A DNA stretch of 64,000 nucleotides from positions 5,084,001 through 5,148,000 of the forward strand of contig NZ_CP031194.1 of NCBI RefSeq assembly GCF_003344965.1, in the 5' to 3' direction. Every line of letters begins with the position of its first letter. Position 1 is the stretch's first letter. Shown here piece after piece: positions 16,586-25,426 of this stretch. The notes beneath the pieces were generated by a model, which saw only the letters and a program-made list of their open reading frames with translations, was not told the origin of the DNA and did not search any database. The DNA is from Streptomyces paludis (GTDB taxonomy: Bacteria; Actinomycetota; Actinomycetes; Streptomycetales; Streptomycetaceae). The translations under genes were made by a program, and so were the position numbers.

Positions 16586-17431
16586 TTACCTGTCCCGTGC
16601 GGTGAGCGACGCTGGGGACGCGACGGGGATGCGGCGGCCGGCGTAGATGGGGAATCCGCTGATGCGGTCGACCGCAGCGATGGAGTAGCTGTCGCGCCCC
16701 AGGGCCTCGTTAAAGAACTCCAACAGGTGTTCCACCTCCTTCGTGTCCGGACGCACGACAGGGTGGACCATCTCGGCAAGGAAGCGCAGGAAGGTATCGT
16801 CGCTGCCGCGCAGCAGGTCGAACCGAATATCGGTGAAGATCCAGTCCTCCTGCCAGTCATCGTTATTGAACCGGTGCTGGTAAATGTCCCCCTCGGCCGT
16901 CTCGAACCGACTATCAGTGCTCGGTAGTTTGCCCAGGTCATAGATGCGCTCAAGGAATTCGGCGTCAGTCAGAGCGCCGTACCAGCTCAAGCCGCTCAGC
17001 TTCAGCATGTCGATGATTCGACGCCGCGTGACCTCTGTGATCCGGTTCTCAGCGACACCGGTCGCTCGAGTAGCGGCGGGGACGAGAGCTTGACGCCAAT
17101 CAGCCGCTGGTTCGGGCAGCACTGGCCGGACCACGATCCGGTCGACAGCGCTACGACTGTTTTGCTTGCACACCTCGGTCAGCGTGGGCTGGACATGAGT
17201 CAGCACATCAGTTGTGAACGCTGGTCGATCGATCTCCTCGACGTAGAACACGGCTGCCCAGTAGTAGTCATGCCAGTTGCTCTCAGTCACGAAACCGTCG
17301 TCGGTCTGCTCGAAGTCCACGCGCTGCACAGCGCGCAGCAGATCGAGAGTGCCCAGATCGCCGCTGGCAGCGAACAGCGAAGCGGTTTGAGCCAAGATCC
17401 GTTCGCCCTCGCTGGCGTCGTCCAAGATCAT
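16586..17431 (-). CDS. AbiJ-NTD3 domain protein (N-terminal part of the split gene)
   Basis: 281 residues ending at the TAA. Residues from about 130 to 272 match what I recall as AbiJ N-terminal domain 3: ITEVTRRRIIDMLKLSGLSWYG, then YDLGKLPSTDSRF, GDIYQHRFNNDDWQEDW, FTDIRFDLL, FLRFLAEMVHPVVRPD, and ISGFPIYAGRR. AbiJ N-terminal domains occur at the front of abortive-infection and related defence proteins, where they are thought to sense a trigger and pass it to a C-terminal effector, here the kinase. The first 130 residues are helical and unassigned. The AGGA before the ATG at 17431 abuts it, so the start is uncertain. Confidence 0.7.
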   Translation of the reverse strand: MILDDASEGERILAQTASLFAASGDLGTLDLLRAVQRVDFEQTDDGFVTESNWHDYYWAAVFYVEEIDRPAFTTDVLTHVQPTLTEVCKQNSRSAVDRIVVRPVLPEPAADWRQALVPAATRATGVAENRITEVTRRRIIDMLKLSGLSWYGALTDAEFLERIYDLGKLPSTDSRFETAEGDIYQHRFNNDDWQEDWIFTDIRFDLLRGSDDTFLRFLAEMVHPVVRPDTKEVEHLLEFFNEALGRDSYSIAAVDRISGFPIYAGRRIPVASPASLTARDR

Positions 17432-17525
17432 TCCTAGCGCTCATCGTCGTCGAAGACGGAGACGATTCGATATTTTCGCCATTGTGCCAACCAAGTTTTC
17501 TCCAGGCCTCGACTTTCAGGAAACC

Positions 17526-17867
17526 TCAGAGGATGCCCCCGACCACCGCGCTGGCGGACAGTCGCAGCCAGCGTTCGGCGCCTTCGTCTCGGTGGCGGGA
17601 CTCGACATGGTGATCACCAGCTATGTGAGTCCTGACTGACCGTGCCAGCCGGGCGGTTGCTGCTCCGTTGTCTCGCGCGGCCAGGATCGCCGCACGAGCT
17701 TCTACGCTCGACTCGGCGGGCATCGCTCTTGTCTCCCGGTGCCCTTCTGTCTCGCCGCTGACGGCGACGTCCGCGTACGCGGACGGCTGTAGGCCCAAGC
17801 CCGGGTCGGTCTTGTAGGTGCCGCCCCGATTGGTCCGAGAAGAAGCGATGCGGACGCTGACGGTCAA
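17526..17867 (-). CDS. Small hypothetical protein
   Basis: 113 codons from a TTG, 30 bp downstream of the Uma2 gene on the same strand. The C-terminal half looks protein-like and helical (ARAAILAARDNGAATARLARS, then HVESRHRDEGAERWLRLS), while the first 48 residues are low in structure. A start at the internal ATG (65 residues) is also possible. I do not recognise it. It may be the tail of a larger, decayed gene. Confidence 0.35.
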   Translation of the reverse strand: MTVSVRIASSRTNRGGTYKTDPGLGLQPSAYADVAVSGETEGHRETRAMPAESSVEARAAILAARDNGAATARLARSVRTHIAGDHHVESRHRDEGAERWLRLSASAVVGGIL

Positions 17868-17897
17868 GCGTCGACAGCCGGGCGGCTTCTCGGGTCC

Positions 17898-18464
17898 TTA
17901 CAGGACCCCAAGATCGACCGTGACAGGGAATGGTGCGGTGGCCTTCACCGTGCCGGTGAACATCTCGCCGTCCCGGTAGGCCTTGGTGGCGGGGTCGAGG
18001 ACGTAGGTGTACACGATTGGGACACCGGTGGCGGCCTGTTCAATGCGCCAGTAGAAGGGGATGCCAGCCTTGGCGTACTGGTCCACCTTTACGATCCGGT
18101 CTGTGGTCTCCGAGCCGGGCGACACCACCTCGACGACCAGGAGCACGTGCTCGGGTCGGGTGGGCGTGAGGTCGATGGTTTCTGCCCGGTAGACGACGAC
18201 GTCAGGGCGGCGATTGGTGAGGGGAACGTCCTGTAGACGGACGTCGAAGTCCGTGTCCGCGTTCCAGTCCGGGCCCGCGGCGGCGTCCAGGGCGTTGGCC
18301 AGGATGCGGGCCAGCCGGTTGTGGCGCTTGGAGGCGCTCGGGCTCACGACGACCATCCCGTCCACGATCTCGATGCCGGCGCACTGCTCCTCGGACCAGG
18401 AGTCGTACTGCTCCGCGCTGATCTGCGTGTGCATCCACGCGGGCGCCACCATCTCGGCGGTCAT
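17898..18464 (-). CDS. Uma2-family (DUF820) nuclease-fold protein
   Basis: A 188-residue PD-(D/E)xK-fold protein. The start at 18464 has a strong GAAGGAGG ribosome site. Core elements are IEIVDGMVVVSPSAS near residues 31-45, then RLQDVPLTNRRPDVVVY (the PD aspartate) and LLVVEVVSPGSETTDRIVKVDQYAKAGIPFYW (E-x-V core followed by a lysine and the usual Y-A-x-x-GIPxYW). The catalytic residues seem present. Uma2 proteins are common in many copies in Streptomyces and cyanobacteria, often in mobile or variable regions; their targets are unknown. Last gene of the island before the rebuilt DUF255 gene. Confidence 0.88.
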   Translation of the reverse strand: MTAEMVAPAWMHTQISAEQYDSWSEEQCAGIEIVDGMVVVSPSASKRHNRLARILANALDAAAGPDWNADTDFDVRLQDVPLTNRRPDVVVYRAETIDLTPTRPEHVLLVVEVVSPGSETTDRIVKVDQYAKAGIPFYWRIEQAATGVPIVYTYVLDPATKAYRDGEMFTGTVKATAPFPVTVDLGVL

Positions 18465-18660
18465 GGTGTACCTCCTTCGAGAGGCCTCGGCAGGTCCGGC
18501 GCTGCTGCGCCAAGCCTACTGTTCCGAGGTGCCGGGCTGCCCGACTCGGAAAGGAAGGAGCCGCCCACCACGTCATGGCGCATAAGTGCAATTCGGCTAA
18601 GTGAGGCGGGCTCGTCAGCGTTTCACCGGTCGCGGGAGGCGCTGTGAGAGGCTGGGCCGT

Positions 18661-20736
18661 ATGAACCGGCTAGCTGATGTGACCTCGCCTTATCTGCTTC
18701 AGCACGCTGCCAATCCGGTCGACTGGTGGCCGTGGGGACCCGAGGCGTTCGAGGAAGCGAAGCGGCGTGATGTACCCGTTCTGCTGTCGGTCGGCTACTC
18801 CGCGTGTCACTGGTGCCATGTGATGGCACACGAGAGCTTCGAGGACGTCACCACCGCGAAGTACCTGAACGCGCACTTCGTCAGCGTCAAGGTGGACCGT
18901 GAGGAGCGGCCCGATGTGGATGCGGTGTATATGGAGGCCGTGCAGGCGGCTACTGGGCAGGGTGGGTGGCCTATGACGGTGTTTTTGACGCCGGATGCGG
19001 AGCCCTTCTACTTCGGTACGTACTTTCCGCCCGCGCCCCGTGCAGGTATGGCGTCGTTTCCGCAGGTGCTGGAGGGGGTCAGTGCCGCGTGGACCGATCG
19101 GCGGGAGGAGGTCGCCGAGGTGGGGGCTCGGATTGTGCGGGAGCTGGCCGGGCGGTCGCTGGCGCACGGTGGGGACGGGGTGCCGGGGGAGGAGGAGGTG
19201 TCGCAGGCGTTGCTGGGGCTGACGCGGGAGTACGACGCGCAGCACGGCGGGTTCGGCGGGGCGCCCAAGTTCCCGCCGTCGATGGTCGTCGAGTTCCTGC
19301 TGCGTCATCACGCCCGTACCGGTTCCGAGGGCGCGCTCCAGATGGCCGCGCACACCTGCGAGGCGATGGCGCGCGGTGGGATCTACGACCAGCTGGGCGG
19401 CGGCTTCGCGCGCTACGCGGTGGACCGCGAGTGGGTGGTGCCCCACTTCGAGAAGATGCTGTACGACAACGCCCTGCTGTGCCGGGTGTACGCGCACCTC
19501 TGGCGGGCCACCGGATCGGATCTCGCCCGCCGGGTCGCCGTCGAGACCGCCGACTTCCTCGTACGGGAACTCCGTACGCCCGAGGGCGGGTTCGCCTCCG
19601 CGCTCGACGCCGACAGCGACGACGGCACCGGCAGCGGGAAGCACGCGGAGGGCGCGTACTACGTCTGGACGCCGGAGCAGTTGCGCGCGGTGCTGGGGGA
19701 GGCGGACGCCGAGTTCGCCGAGCGGTACTACGGCGTGACGGCCGACGGTACGTTCGAGGCCGGCGCCTCCGTGCTGCAACTCCCCGTCGGTGAGAGGCTG
19801 GTGGACGCGGAGCGCGTCGAGTCCGTACGGACACGGCTGCTCGCCGCGCGCGAGGAGCGGGCGCGGCCCGGCCGGGACGACAAGGTCGTGGCCGCCTGGA
19901 ACGGGCTCGCGATCGCCGCACTGGCCGAGACCGGCGCGTACTTCGACCGGCCCGACCTCATCGAGCGGGCCACCGAGGCCGCCGATCTGCTCGTACGGGT
20001 GCATCTGGACGACGCGGCCCGGCTGGCCCGTACGTCGAAGGACGGCCGGGTGGGCGCCAATGCCGGGGTGCTGGAGGACTACGGCGATGTCGCCGAGGGG
20101 TTCCTCGCGCTCGCGAGCGTCACCGGCGAGGGAGTGTGGCTGGAATTCGCCGGATTCTTGCTGGACATTGTGCTCGACAAGTTCGTGGCGGAGAGCGGTG
20201 GCACGCTGTTCGATACGGCCGACGACGCCGAACAGTTGATCAGGCGTCCGCAGGACCCGATGGACAACGCGACCCCCTCCGGCTGGACGGCCGCCGCCGG
20301 CGCGCTCCTCTCGTACGCCGCGCACACCGGCTCCGCCGCCCACCGCGACGCGGCCGAGGGTGCCCTCGGGGTGGTGAAGGCGCTCGGGCCGCGCGCGCCG
20401 CGCTTCATCGGCTGGGGGCTCGCGGTCGCCGAGGCGCGCCTCGACGGGCCGCGCGAGATCGCCGTCGTGGGACCGGCGGGGGACGGCACAAGAGCGGCGT
20501 TGCACCTTGCCGCGCTGCTCGGCACCCGTCCCGGCGCCGTCGTGGCTGTCGGGGAGCCGGACGGTACGGCGGGCGGCCCGTCAGGTGGTGCGGGGGGCGC
20601 ACCTGAGTTCCCGCTGCTCGCGGACCGGCCGCTCGTCGCCGGCAAGGCCGCCGCGTACGTCTGCCGACGTTTCGTCTGCTCGGCACCCACCACCGAAGTA
20701 AGCGAACTAAGAGCCGAATTGGGTGTGTTCGAGTAG
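18661..20736 (+). CDS. DUF255 thioredoxin-like / AGE-barrel protein (YyaL/SPATA20-type)
   Basis: A 691-residue protein, full length for the family. The N-terminal thioredoxin-like domain contains [18 protein letters not shown] and the CHWC pair (Cys49, Cys52), followed by VMAHESFED and [19 protein letters not shown] six-hairpin-like (AGE/GH) domain fills the rest, with [42 protein letters not shown]...[12 protein letters not shown] and [18 protein letters not shown]. Function is not established. The 5' end (to the CxxC codons) belongs to the island-borne copy; codon use in the first few hundred bases is less GC-rich than in the rest, which fits a hybrid gene. Confidence 0.9.
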   Translation: MNRLADVTSPYLLQHAANPVDWWPWGPEAFEEAKRRDVPVLLSVGYSACHWCHVMAHESFEDVTTAKYLNAHFVSVKVDREERPDVDAVYMEAVQAATGQGGWPMTVFLTPDAEPFYFGTYFPPAPRAGMASFPQVLEGVSAAWTDRREEVAEVGARIVRELAGRSLAHGGDGVPGEEEVSQALLGLTREYDAQHGGFGGAPKFPPSMVVEFLLRHHARTGSEGALQMAAHTCEAMARGGIYDQLGGGFARYAVDREWVVPHFEKMLYDNALLCRVYAHLWRATGSDLARRVAVETADFLVRELRTPEGGFASALDADSDDGTGSGKHAEGAYYVWTPEQLRAVLGEADAEFAERYYGVTADGTFEAGASVLQLPVGERLVDAERVESVRTRLLAAREERARPGRDDKVVAAWNGLAIAALAETGAYFDRPDLIERATEAADLLVRVHLDDAARLARTSKDGRVGANAGVLEDYGDVAEGFLALASVTGEGVWLEFAGFLLDIVLDKFVAESGGTLFDTADDAEQLIRRPQDPMDNATPSGWTAAAGALLSYAAHTGSAAHRDAAEGALGVVKALGPRAPRFIGWGLAVAEARLDGPREIAVVGPAGDGTRAALHLAALLGTRPGAVVAVGEPDGTAGGPSGGAGGAPEFPLLADRPLVAGKAAAYVCRRFVCSAPTTEVSELRAELGVFE
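18805..18818. other. Right copy of the island boundary direct repeat
   Basis: TGTCACTGGTGCCA within the CxxC codons, identical to 10677-10690. To its right the DUF255 gene continues; to its left lies island-borne sequence. Confidence 0.6.
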
Positions 20737-20865
20737 GGGCAGGTTCTAGGTGCGTCCTAGGTGGCCTGTTTCCTACGGGTCGTGAATCGGACTGAAACGC
20801 AGTATTCACCCGATCGGCCCTTCTCCCGTCACAGGTCCCCCTTATGGTCTTCAACGACCGCACAC

Positions 20866-20966
20866 AGCAGCGCGCCAGGGGGGAACCTGCGCGCCAGGGG
20901 GATCTGAGCGGGTGGACCGGCGGCCAGGGGGGCCTTGCCGCGGTCCGCCCCGGCCGAGGGGGGCCA
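20866..20966 (+). promoter_or_regulatory. G-rich repeated leader before the glycosyltransferase operon
   Basis: Four copies of a CCAGGGGG-like motif (GCGCCAGGGGG, GCGCCAGGGGG, GGCCAGGGGGG, GCCGAGGGGGG) at roughly 20-40 bp intervals, the last forming the ribosome site of the first gene. The earlier ones resemble extra Shine-Dalgarno sequences without matching long frames. The rest of the 20737-20967 gap shows no gene. Confidence 0.4.
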
Positions 20967-20967
20967 A

Positions 20968-22233
20968 TTGTTCCTGTCCGTGTTCACCGCTGCGCTGATT
21001 GCGGTGATATCCATCGCTTTGTTCTGGATGGCCGCCTTCACGCTCTGGTGGCAGATGCACGCCTGGCGTACGCCGGAGACACTGGCCGCCACCAGATTCG
21101 ACCCGCCCGACGGCGGCCGGCAGGGTTCGTTCTCGCTGCTCCTGCCCGCCCGCCATGAGCAGGCGGTGCTGGAGCACACCATCGAACGGCTGCTGGAATC
21201 CAGCCACAGCGCATTCGAGATCATCGTCATCGTCGGCCACGACGACCCGGAGACCGCCGCGGTCGCCGACCGCGCCGCGGCCCGCGCCCCCGACCGGGTC
21301 CGGGTCGTCGTCGACACCCACGAGGCCAAGAACAAGCCCAAGGCGCTCAACACCGCGCTCCCGTACTGCACGGGCGATGTCGTCGGCGTCTTCGACGCGG
21401 AGGACCAGGTCCATCCCGCCCTGCTCACCCATGTCGACCACGCGTTCCGCTCCACCGGCGCCGATGTCGTCCAGGGCGGAGTGCAGCTGATCAACTTCCA
21501 CTCCAGCTGGTACAGCCTGCGCAACTGCCTGGAGTACTTCTTCTGGTTCCGCAGCCGGCTCCATCTGCACGCGCAGAAAGGCTTCATCCCGCTCGGCGGC
21601 AACACCGTCTTCGTACGGACCGAGGTGCTGCGCGCGGCCGGCGGCTGGGACCAGAACTGCCTGGCCGAGGACTGCGATCTGGGCGTACGGCTCTCCAGCG
21701 TCGGCAAGAAGGTCGTTGTCGCGTACGACTCCGACATGGTGACCCGCGAGGAGACCCCCGACTCGCTGATGTCGCTGCTCAAGCAGCGCACCCGGTGGAA
21801 CCAGGGCTTCCTTCAGGTCTACCGCAAGAACGACTGGCGCCAACTGCCCACGCGCGGACAGCGGATGCTCGCCCGCTACACCCTGATGACCCCGTTCCTC
21901 CAGGCGTTCACCGGTGTGATCATCCCGCTGAACATCTGCGTCGCGCTCTTTCTCGACGTACCGGTGACGATCGCGTTCATCAGCTTCCTGCCGCTGGTCA
22001 CCGCCCTGGTCACCTTTGTCTTCGAGGTCGTCGGGCTCCATGACTTCGGCCGGCAGTACGGACTCCGGGTCCGGCTCGCGCACTACCTCAAGCTCGTCGT
22101 CGGCGGCCCCTTCTACCAGGTGCTACTCGCCGGAGCGGCCATCCGCGCCGTGTGGCGCGAGCACCGGGGGCGCAGCGACTGGGAGCTGACCAGCCATGTC
22201 GGCGCGCATCTCCGAGAGGAAGTCCACGCGTGA
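20968..22233 (+). CDS. Family 2 processive glycosyltransferase (membrane)
   Basis: 421 residues from the TTG at 20968, which follows a GAGGGGGG ribosome site; a TTG at 20935 would add eleven residues. One N-terminal transmembrane helix, a GT-A domain (SLLLPARHEQAVLEHTIERL, the VVGVFDAEDQVHP metal site, NTVFVRTEVLRAAGGWDQNCLAEDCDLGVRL with its ED base) and the Q-x-x-R-W product-site motif (KQRTRWNQGF), then three C-terminal transmembrane helices. This is the plan of cellulose-synthase/CslA-like and hyaluronan-type enzymes. The downstream oxidase gene supports a role in an extracellular glycan. The product is not determined by sequence. Confidence 0.88.
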   Translation: MFLSVFTAALIAVISIALFWMAAFTLWWQMHAWRTPETLAATRFDPPDGGRQGSFSLLLPARHEQAVLEHTIERLLESSHSAFEIIVIVGHDDPETAAVADRAAARAPDRVRVVVDTHEAKNKPKALNTALPYCTGDVVGVFDAEDQVHPALLTHVDHAFRSTGADVVQGGVQLINFHSSWYSLRNCLEYFFWFRSRLHLHAQKGFIPLGGNTVFVRTEVLRAAGGWDQNCLAEDCDLGVRLSSVGKKVVVAYDSDMVTREETPDSLMSLLKQRTRWNQGFLQVYRKNDWRQLPTRGQRMLARYTLMTPFLQAFTGVIIPLNICVALFLDVPVTIAFISFLPLVTALVTFVFEVVGLHDFGRQYGLRVRLAHYLKLVVGGPFYQVLLAGAAIRAVWREHRGRSDWELTSHVGAHLREEVHA

Positions 22234-23978
22234 CCTCCACGCTCCCCGCGGTGACACCGGACGCGGGTTCGAGAACGGGTATGGGTACGGACGGGCGGAG
22301 ACCGCCTTCCGGACCTGACAGATCAGACGGCGTTACGGGTACGGGCACGGGGGCAGGGGCGGGGACGGACACGCGCGCCTCGCACACCCCGCACACCTCG
22401 CGCGCCCCGAAGCTCTTCGCCCGCCCCGTCGTCCGCTTCCGCCGCTCCCGCGCCGACCTCGTCCTCTGCGGCGTCCTCCTCCTCGCGATCCTCGCCGTCC
22501 AGGGCTGGAACATCCAGCACTACCCCACGCTCAGCGACGACGAGGGCACCTACCTCGCCCAGGCGTGGGCCGTCCAGGAGGGCCGGGGCCTCGCCCACTA
22601 CACGTACTGGTACGACCATCCGCCCCTCGGCTGGCTCCAGATCGCCTTCCTGACCTGGCTGCCGGCGCTCCTGTCGCCCGACTCGATGACCGTCGCGACG
22701 ATGCGCGTCGCGATGCTGCTCGTCAGCGCCGCCAGCGCGGTCCTCGTCTACGTACTCGCGCGCCGGCTGCTGCTGCCGCGCTGGGCGGCCGGGCTCGCGA
22801 TGGCGCTGTTCGGGCTGTCGCCGCTCTCCGTGGTGCTCCAGCGGGAGATCTTCCTCGACAACATCGCCGTCATGTGGACGCTGCTCGCGTTCTGTCTCGC
22901 GGCCTCGCCCCACCGGCATCTCTGGCACCACTTCGCGGCCGGGATCGCCGCCGCCGTCGGGGTGCTGACGAAAGAGACCATGCTCGTCGTGCTGCCCGCG
23001 CTGCTTGTCACGATGTGGCGCAACAGCCACCGCGACACCCGTAAGTTCGCGCTGACCGGCGCCATCACCGCGTGTGTGCTGATCGGGCTCTCGTATCCGC
23101 TGTTCGCCCTGCTCAAGGGCGAGTTGCTGCCCGGTGGCGGGCATGTCTCGCTCTGGGACGGTGTGACGTACCAGATGAGCCGGCCGGGCTCCGGCTTCGT
23201 CCTCGACCCGGGCTCCGGTTCGTACGGGGTGCTCCAGTCCTGGCTCTACTACGACCGGGTGCTGCCGCTCGGCGGGATCGCGGCGGCCGTGCTGCTCGTG
23301 GCGGCCCTGCGCTGGTCGGTCACGGCGCGGGCGCTGGCGGGGCCCGCGCTCGCGGTGGTCATTCTGACGGCGGTGGCGATGCGCCCGTCCGGCTATCTGC
23401 CCGCGATGTACATCATCCAGGGGCTGCCGTTCCTGGCGCTGGTCCTGGCGGGCGCGGCGGCCTCCGTCAGCCATGCCGTGCTGCGCAAGTGGCGCCGTCC
23501 GGGGGAGGGGCGCGGGCTGTCCGCCGTACGGTGGACGGCGCTGGTGGCGCTGGCGGCGAGCGCCGCCGTACTCGTCGTACCGCGCTGGTACGACGGCGAC
23601 CGTACGGCGCTGACGGCGGACGACAACGCGTCGTACCGCGCGGCGGCCGACTGGATGGCGACCGAGGTGGCGGACCCGTCCCGGGCGCGGGTGCTGGTGG
23701 ACGACGCGCTCTGGCTCGACCTCGTCCACGCGGGCTACGAACCGGGCCTGGGCGCCATCTGGTTCTACAAGGCGGATCTCGACCCGGCGGTCACGAAGAC
23801 CATGCCGGGCGGCTGGCGCGACCTGGACTATGTCGTCGCCTCTCCGACCGTACGGCGCGACGCGCGCGACCTGCCCAATGTGCGGGCGGCGCTGGACCAT
23901 TCGACCGCTGTGGCCGTCTTCGGGGACGGCGAGGACCGGATCGAGATCCGGCAGATCGTGGGAGGCGACGAGCGATGA
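22230..23978 (+). CDS. GT39/ArnT-like membrane glycosyltransferase
   Basis: 582 residues from a GTG that overlaps the previous stop (GTGA). After a variable, Gly/Thr-rich N-terminus of about 60 residues come some ten transmembrane helices. The first large loop holds the catalytic acidic pair in LSDDEGTYLAQAWAVQEG followed by YWYDHPPLGWLQ, typical of PMT/ArnT enzymes that use polyprenyl-phosphate sugars. REIFLDNIAVMW and a final soluble domain complete it. It probably uses the lipid-linked sugar made by the next gene's product. Confidence 0.85.
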   Translation: MTSTLPAVTPDAGSRTGMGTDGRRPPSGPDRSDGVTGTGTGAGAGTDTRASHTPHTSRAPKLFARPVVRFRRSRADLVLCGVLLLAILAVQGWNIQHYPTLSDDEGTYLAQAWAVQEGRGLAHYTYWYDHPPLGWLQIAFLTWLPALLSPDSMTVATMRVAMLLVSAASAVLVYVLARRLLLPRWAAGLAMALFGLSPLSVVLQREIFLDNIAVMWTLLAFCLAASPHRHLWHHFAAGIAAAVGVLTKETMLVVLPALLVTMWRNSHRDTRKFALTGAITACVLIGLSYPLFALLKGELLPGGGHVSLWDGVTYQMSRPGSGFVLDPGSGSYGVLQSWLYYDRVLPLGGIAAAVLLVAALRWSVTARALAGPALAVVILTAVAMRPSGYLPAMYIIQGLPFLALVLAGAAASVSHAVLRKWRRPGEGRGLSAVRWTALVALAASAAVLVVPRWYDGDRTALTADDNASYRAAADWMATEVADPSRARVLVDDALWLDLVHAGYEPGLGAIWFYKADLDPAVTKTMPGGWRDLDYVVASPTVRRDARDLPNVRAALDHSTAVAVFGDGEDRIEIRQIVGGDER

Positions 23979-25426
23979 GCGATCTTTCCGAGAACGGCGC
24001 GGAGCTGCCGGGCGCGGGCGGCGGTAACGGCAGCGGTGGTAGCGGCAGCGGCGGTAACGGCAGTGGCGGTAGGGGAAGTGGTGGCAGCGGCAGTGACGGC
24101 GATGTACGCGGGCAACTGAGCCTCGGCGCCCTGGAGTCGACCGCCGTCGCCGAGCCGGGTGCCGTGACCGTCATCATCCCGACCTTCAACGAGGCCGGGA
24201 ACGTACGGGAGTTGCTGCGCCGGCTGACCGACGCCGTACCGGCCAGGCTGCCCTGCGAGGTCCTCTTCGTCGACGACTCGACGGACAACACCCCGGCCGT
24301 CATCGCGTCGGCCGCGCTGGACTGCCCGTTCCCCGTCAACGTTCTGCACCGCGAGGAGCCGGTGGGGGGACTCGGCGGCGCGGTCGTCGAGGGCCTCAGG
24401 GCCGCCGGGTCGGACTGGATCGTCGTCATGGACGCCGATCTCCAGCACCCGCCGGCGCTCGTGCCCGACCTGGTCGCGGCCGGGGAGCGCGAGGGCGCCG
24501 ATCTCGTGGTGGCCAGCCGGTATATCGAGGGCGGCAGCCGGGCCGGGCTGGCGGGCGGTTACCGTATCGCCGTCTCGCGCTCCGCGACCTGGCTGACGAA
24601 GGCGCTGTTCCCGCGCCGGCTGCGCGGGATAAGCGATCCGATGAGCGGCTTCTTCGCGATCAGACGGTCCGCTGTGGCTGCTGCGGCCGGTTCAGCGGCC
24701 GGGTCCTCGGCGGGTTCCGCGGCCGGGTCCTCGGAGGCTGCATCGGAGGGAGCGGAGGTGCTGCGTCCGCTCGGCTACAAGATCCTGCTGGAGCTGGCCG
24801 TACGCTGCCGCCCCGAGCGCCCGGCGGAGGTGCCGTTCGTCTTCGGCGACCGGTTCGCCGGTGAGTCGAAGTCGACGGCGAAGGAGGGCCTGCGTTTCCT
24901 GCGTCACCTGGTCGAACTCCGCACGGCCGCCCCGGCCGCCCGGATGGTCGCCTTCGGGCTGATCGGCCTGACCGGCTTCGTACCGAACCTGCTCGTGCTG
25001 TACGGGCTGACGGCGGCCGGGGCGCACTATCTGCCGGCCGAGGTGGTGGCCAACCAGTTCGGGGTGGCGTGGAACTTCCTGCTCATCGAGGGGCTGCTGT
25101 TCCGGGGGAGGCGAGCGCACCGGCACTGGGCGGACCGGGTGGGCCGGTTCGCGCTGCTGGCCAACGCGGATCTGCTGCTGCGGATTCCGCTGATCGCGCT
25201 GCTGGTGACGTACGCCGGGATGGGGGTGCTGCCGGCGACGGTGTGCGGGCTGCTGGCGACGTTTGTGCTGCGGTTCGTGGGGACGGAGGCGCTGGTGTAT
25301 CTGCCGAAGCGGCAGCGGAGGGCGCCCCGGAAGGGGCGGGGGAAGGGCCGGGGGACGGTGGTGCGTACGGGCAGGCCGGGCGCGCCGGCCGAGCGGATGG
25401 AGACGGTCAGCGAGGCGAGCCGATGA
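23975..25426 (+). CDS. Polyprenyl-phosphate glycosyltransferase fused to GtrA
   Basis: 483 residues, start ATG overlapping the previous stop (ATGA). A 45-residue Gly/Ser/Asn repeat tail precedes a DPM1-like GT2 domain: VTVIIPTFNEAGNVREL, VLFVDDSTDNTP, WIVVMDADLQHPPALVPDL, SRYIEGGSRAG, GISDPMSGFFAIRR. An Ala/Ser/Gly insert at about residues 231-255 interrupts the domain. The C-terminal half is a GtrA-type flippase domain with four transmembrane helices (MVAFGLIGLTGFVPNLLVLYG onward). The protein probably loads a sugar onto polyprenyl phosphate and flips it across the membrane for the GT39 enzyme. Confidence 0.88.
   Translation: MSDLSENGAELPGAGGGNGSGGSGSGGNGSGGRGSGGSGSDGDVRGQLSLGALESTAVAEPGAVTVIIPTFNEAGNVRELLRRLTDAVPARLPCEVLFVDDSTDNTPAVIASAALDCPFPVNVLHREEPVGGLGGAVVEGLRAAGSDWIVVMDADLQHPPALVPDLVAAGEREGADLVVASRYIEGGSRAGLAGGYRIAVSRSATWLTKALFPRRLRGISDPMSGFFAIRRSAVAAAAGSAAGSSAGSAAGSSEAASEGAEVLRPLGYKILLELAVRCRPERPAEVPFVFGDRFAGESKSTAKEGLRFLRHLVELRTAAPAARMVAFGLIGLTGFVPNLLVLYGLTAAGAHYLPAEVVANQFGVAWNFLLIEGLLFRGRRAHRHWADRVGRFALLANADLLLRIPLIALLVTYAGMGVLPATVCGLLATFVLRFVGTEALVYLPKRQRRAPRKGRGKGRGTVVRTGRPGAPAERMETVSEASR

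Larger units (their letters stand above)
15206..17431 (-). pseudogene. AbiJ-NTD3 / Ser-Thr protein kinase gene split by one in-frame TAA
   Basis: Read as one frame, 15206-17431 encodes 741 residues with a single TAA at 16586-16588. The first part gives 281 residues with an AbiJ-NTD3-like domain. The second part holds a whole protein kinase whose glycine loop (KHGGQADIFLAT) and lysine (RVVYKR) lie before the first possible GTG start at 16417; no ATG, GTG or TTG occurs in the 56 codons between the TAA and that GTG. The kinase can therefore only be complete if the TAA is read through. Options are a recent nonsense mutation, regulated readthrough or a base-call error. Confidence 0.7.
10691..18804. 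mobile_element. Genomic island with defence-type genes, inserted in the DUF255 gene
   Basis: About 8.1 kb between the two 14-bp direct repeats. The content differs visibly from both flanks: lower GC, many codons ending in A or T, and accessory genes. It holds the ATPase/TOPRIM/DUF262 operon, the AbiJ-NTD3/kinase locus, a small hypothetical and an Uma2 gene. The right end carries its own 5' end of the DUF255 gene, so the host gene is rebuilt. No integrase, transposase or resolvase was recognised, so the way it entered is unknown. 10695-10942 is a 248-bp stretch with no gene I can support. Confidence 0.75.
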
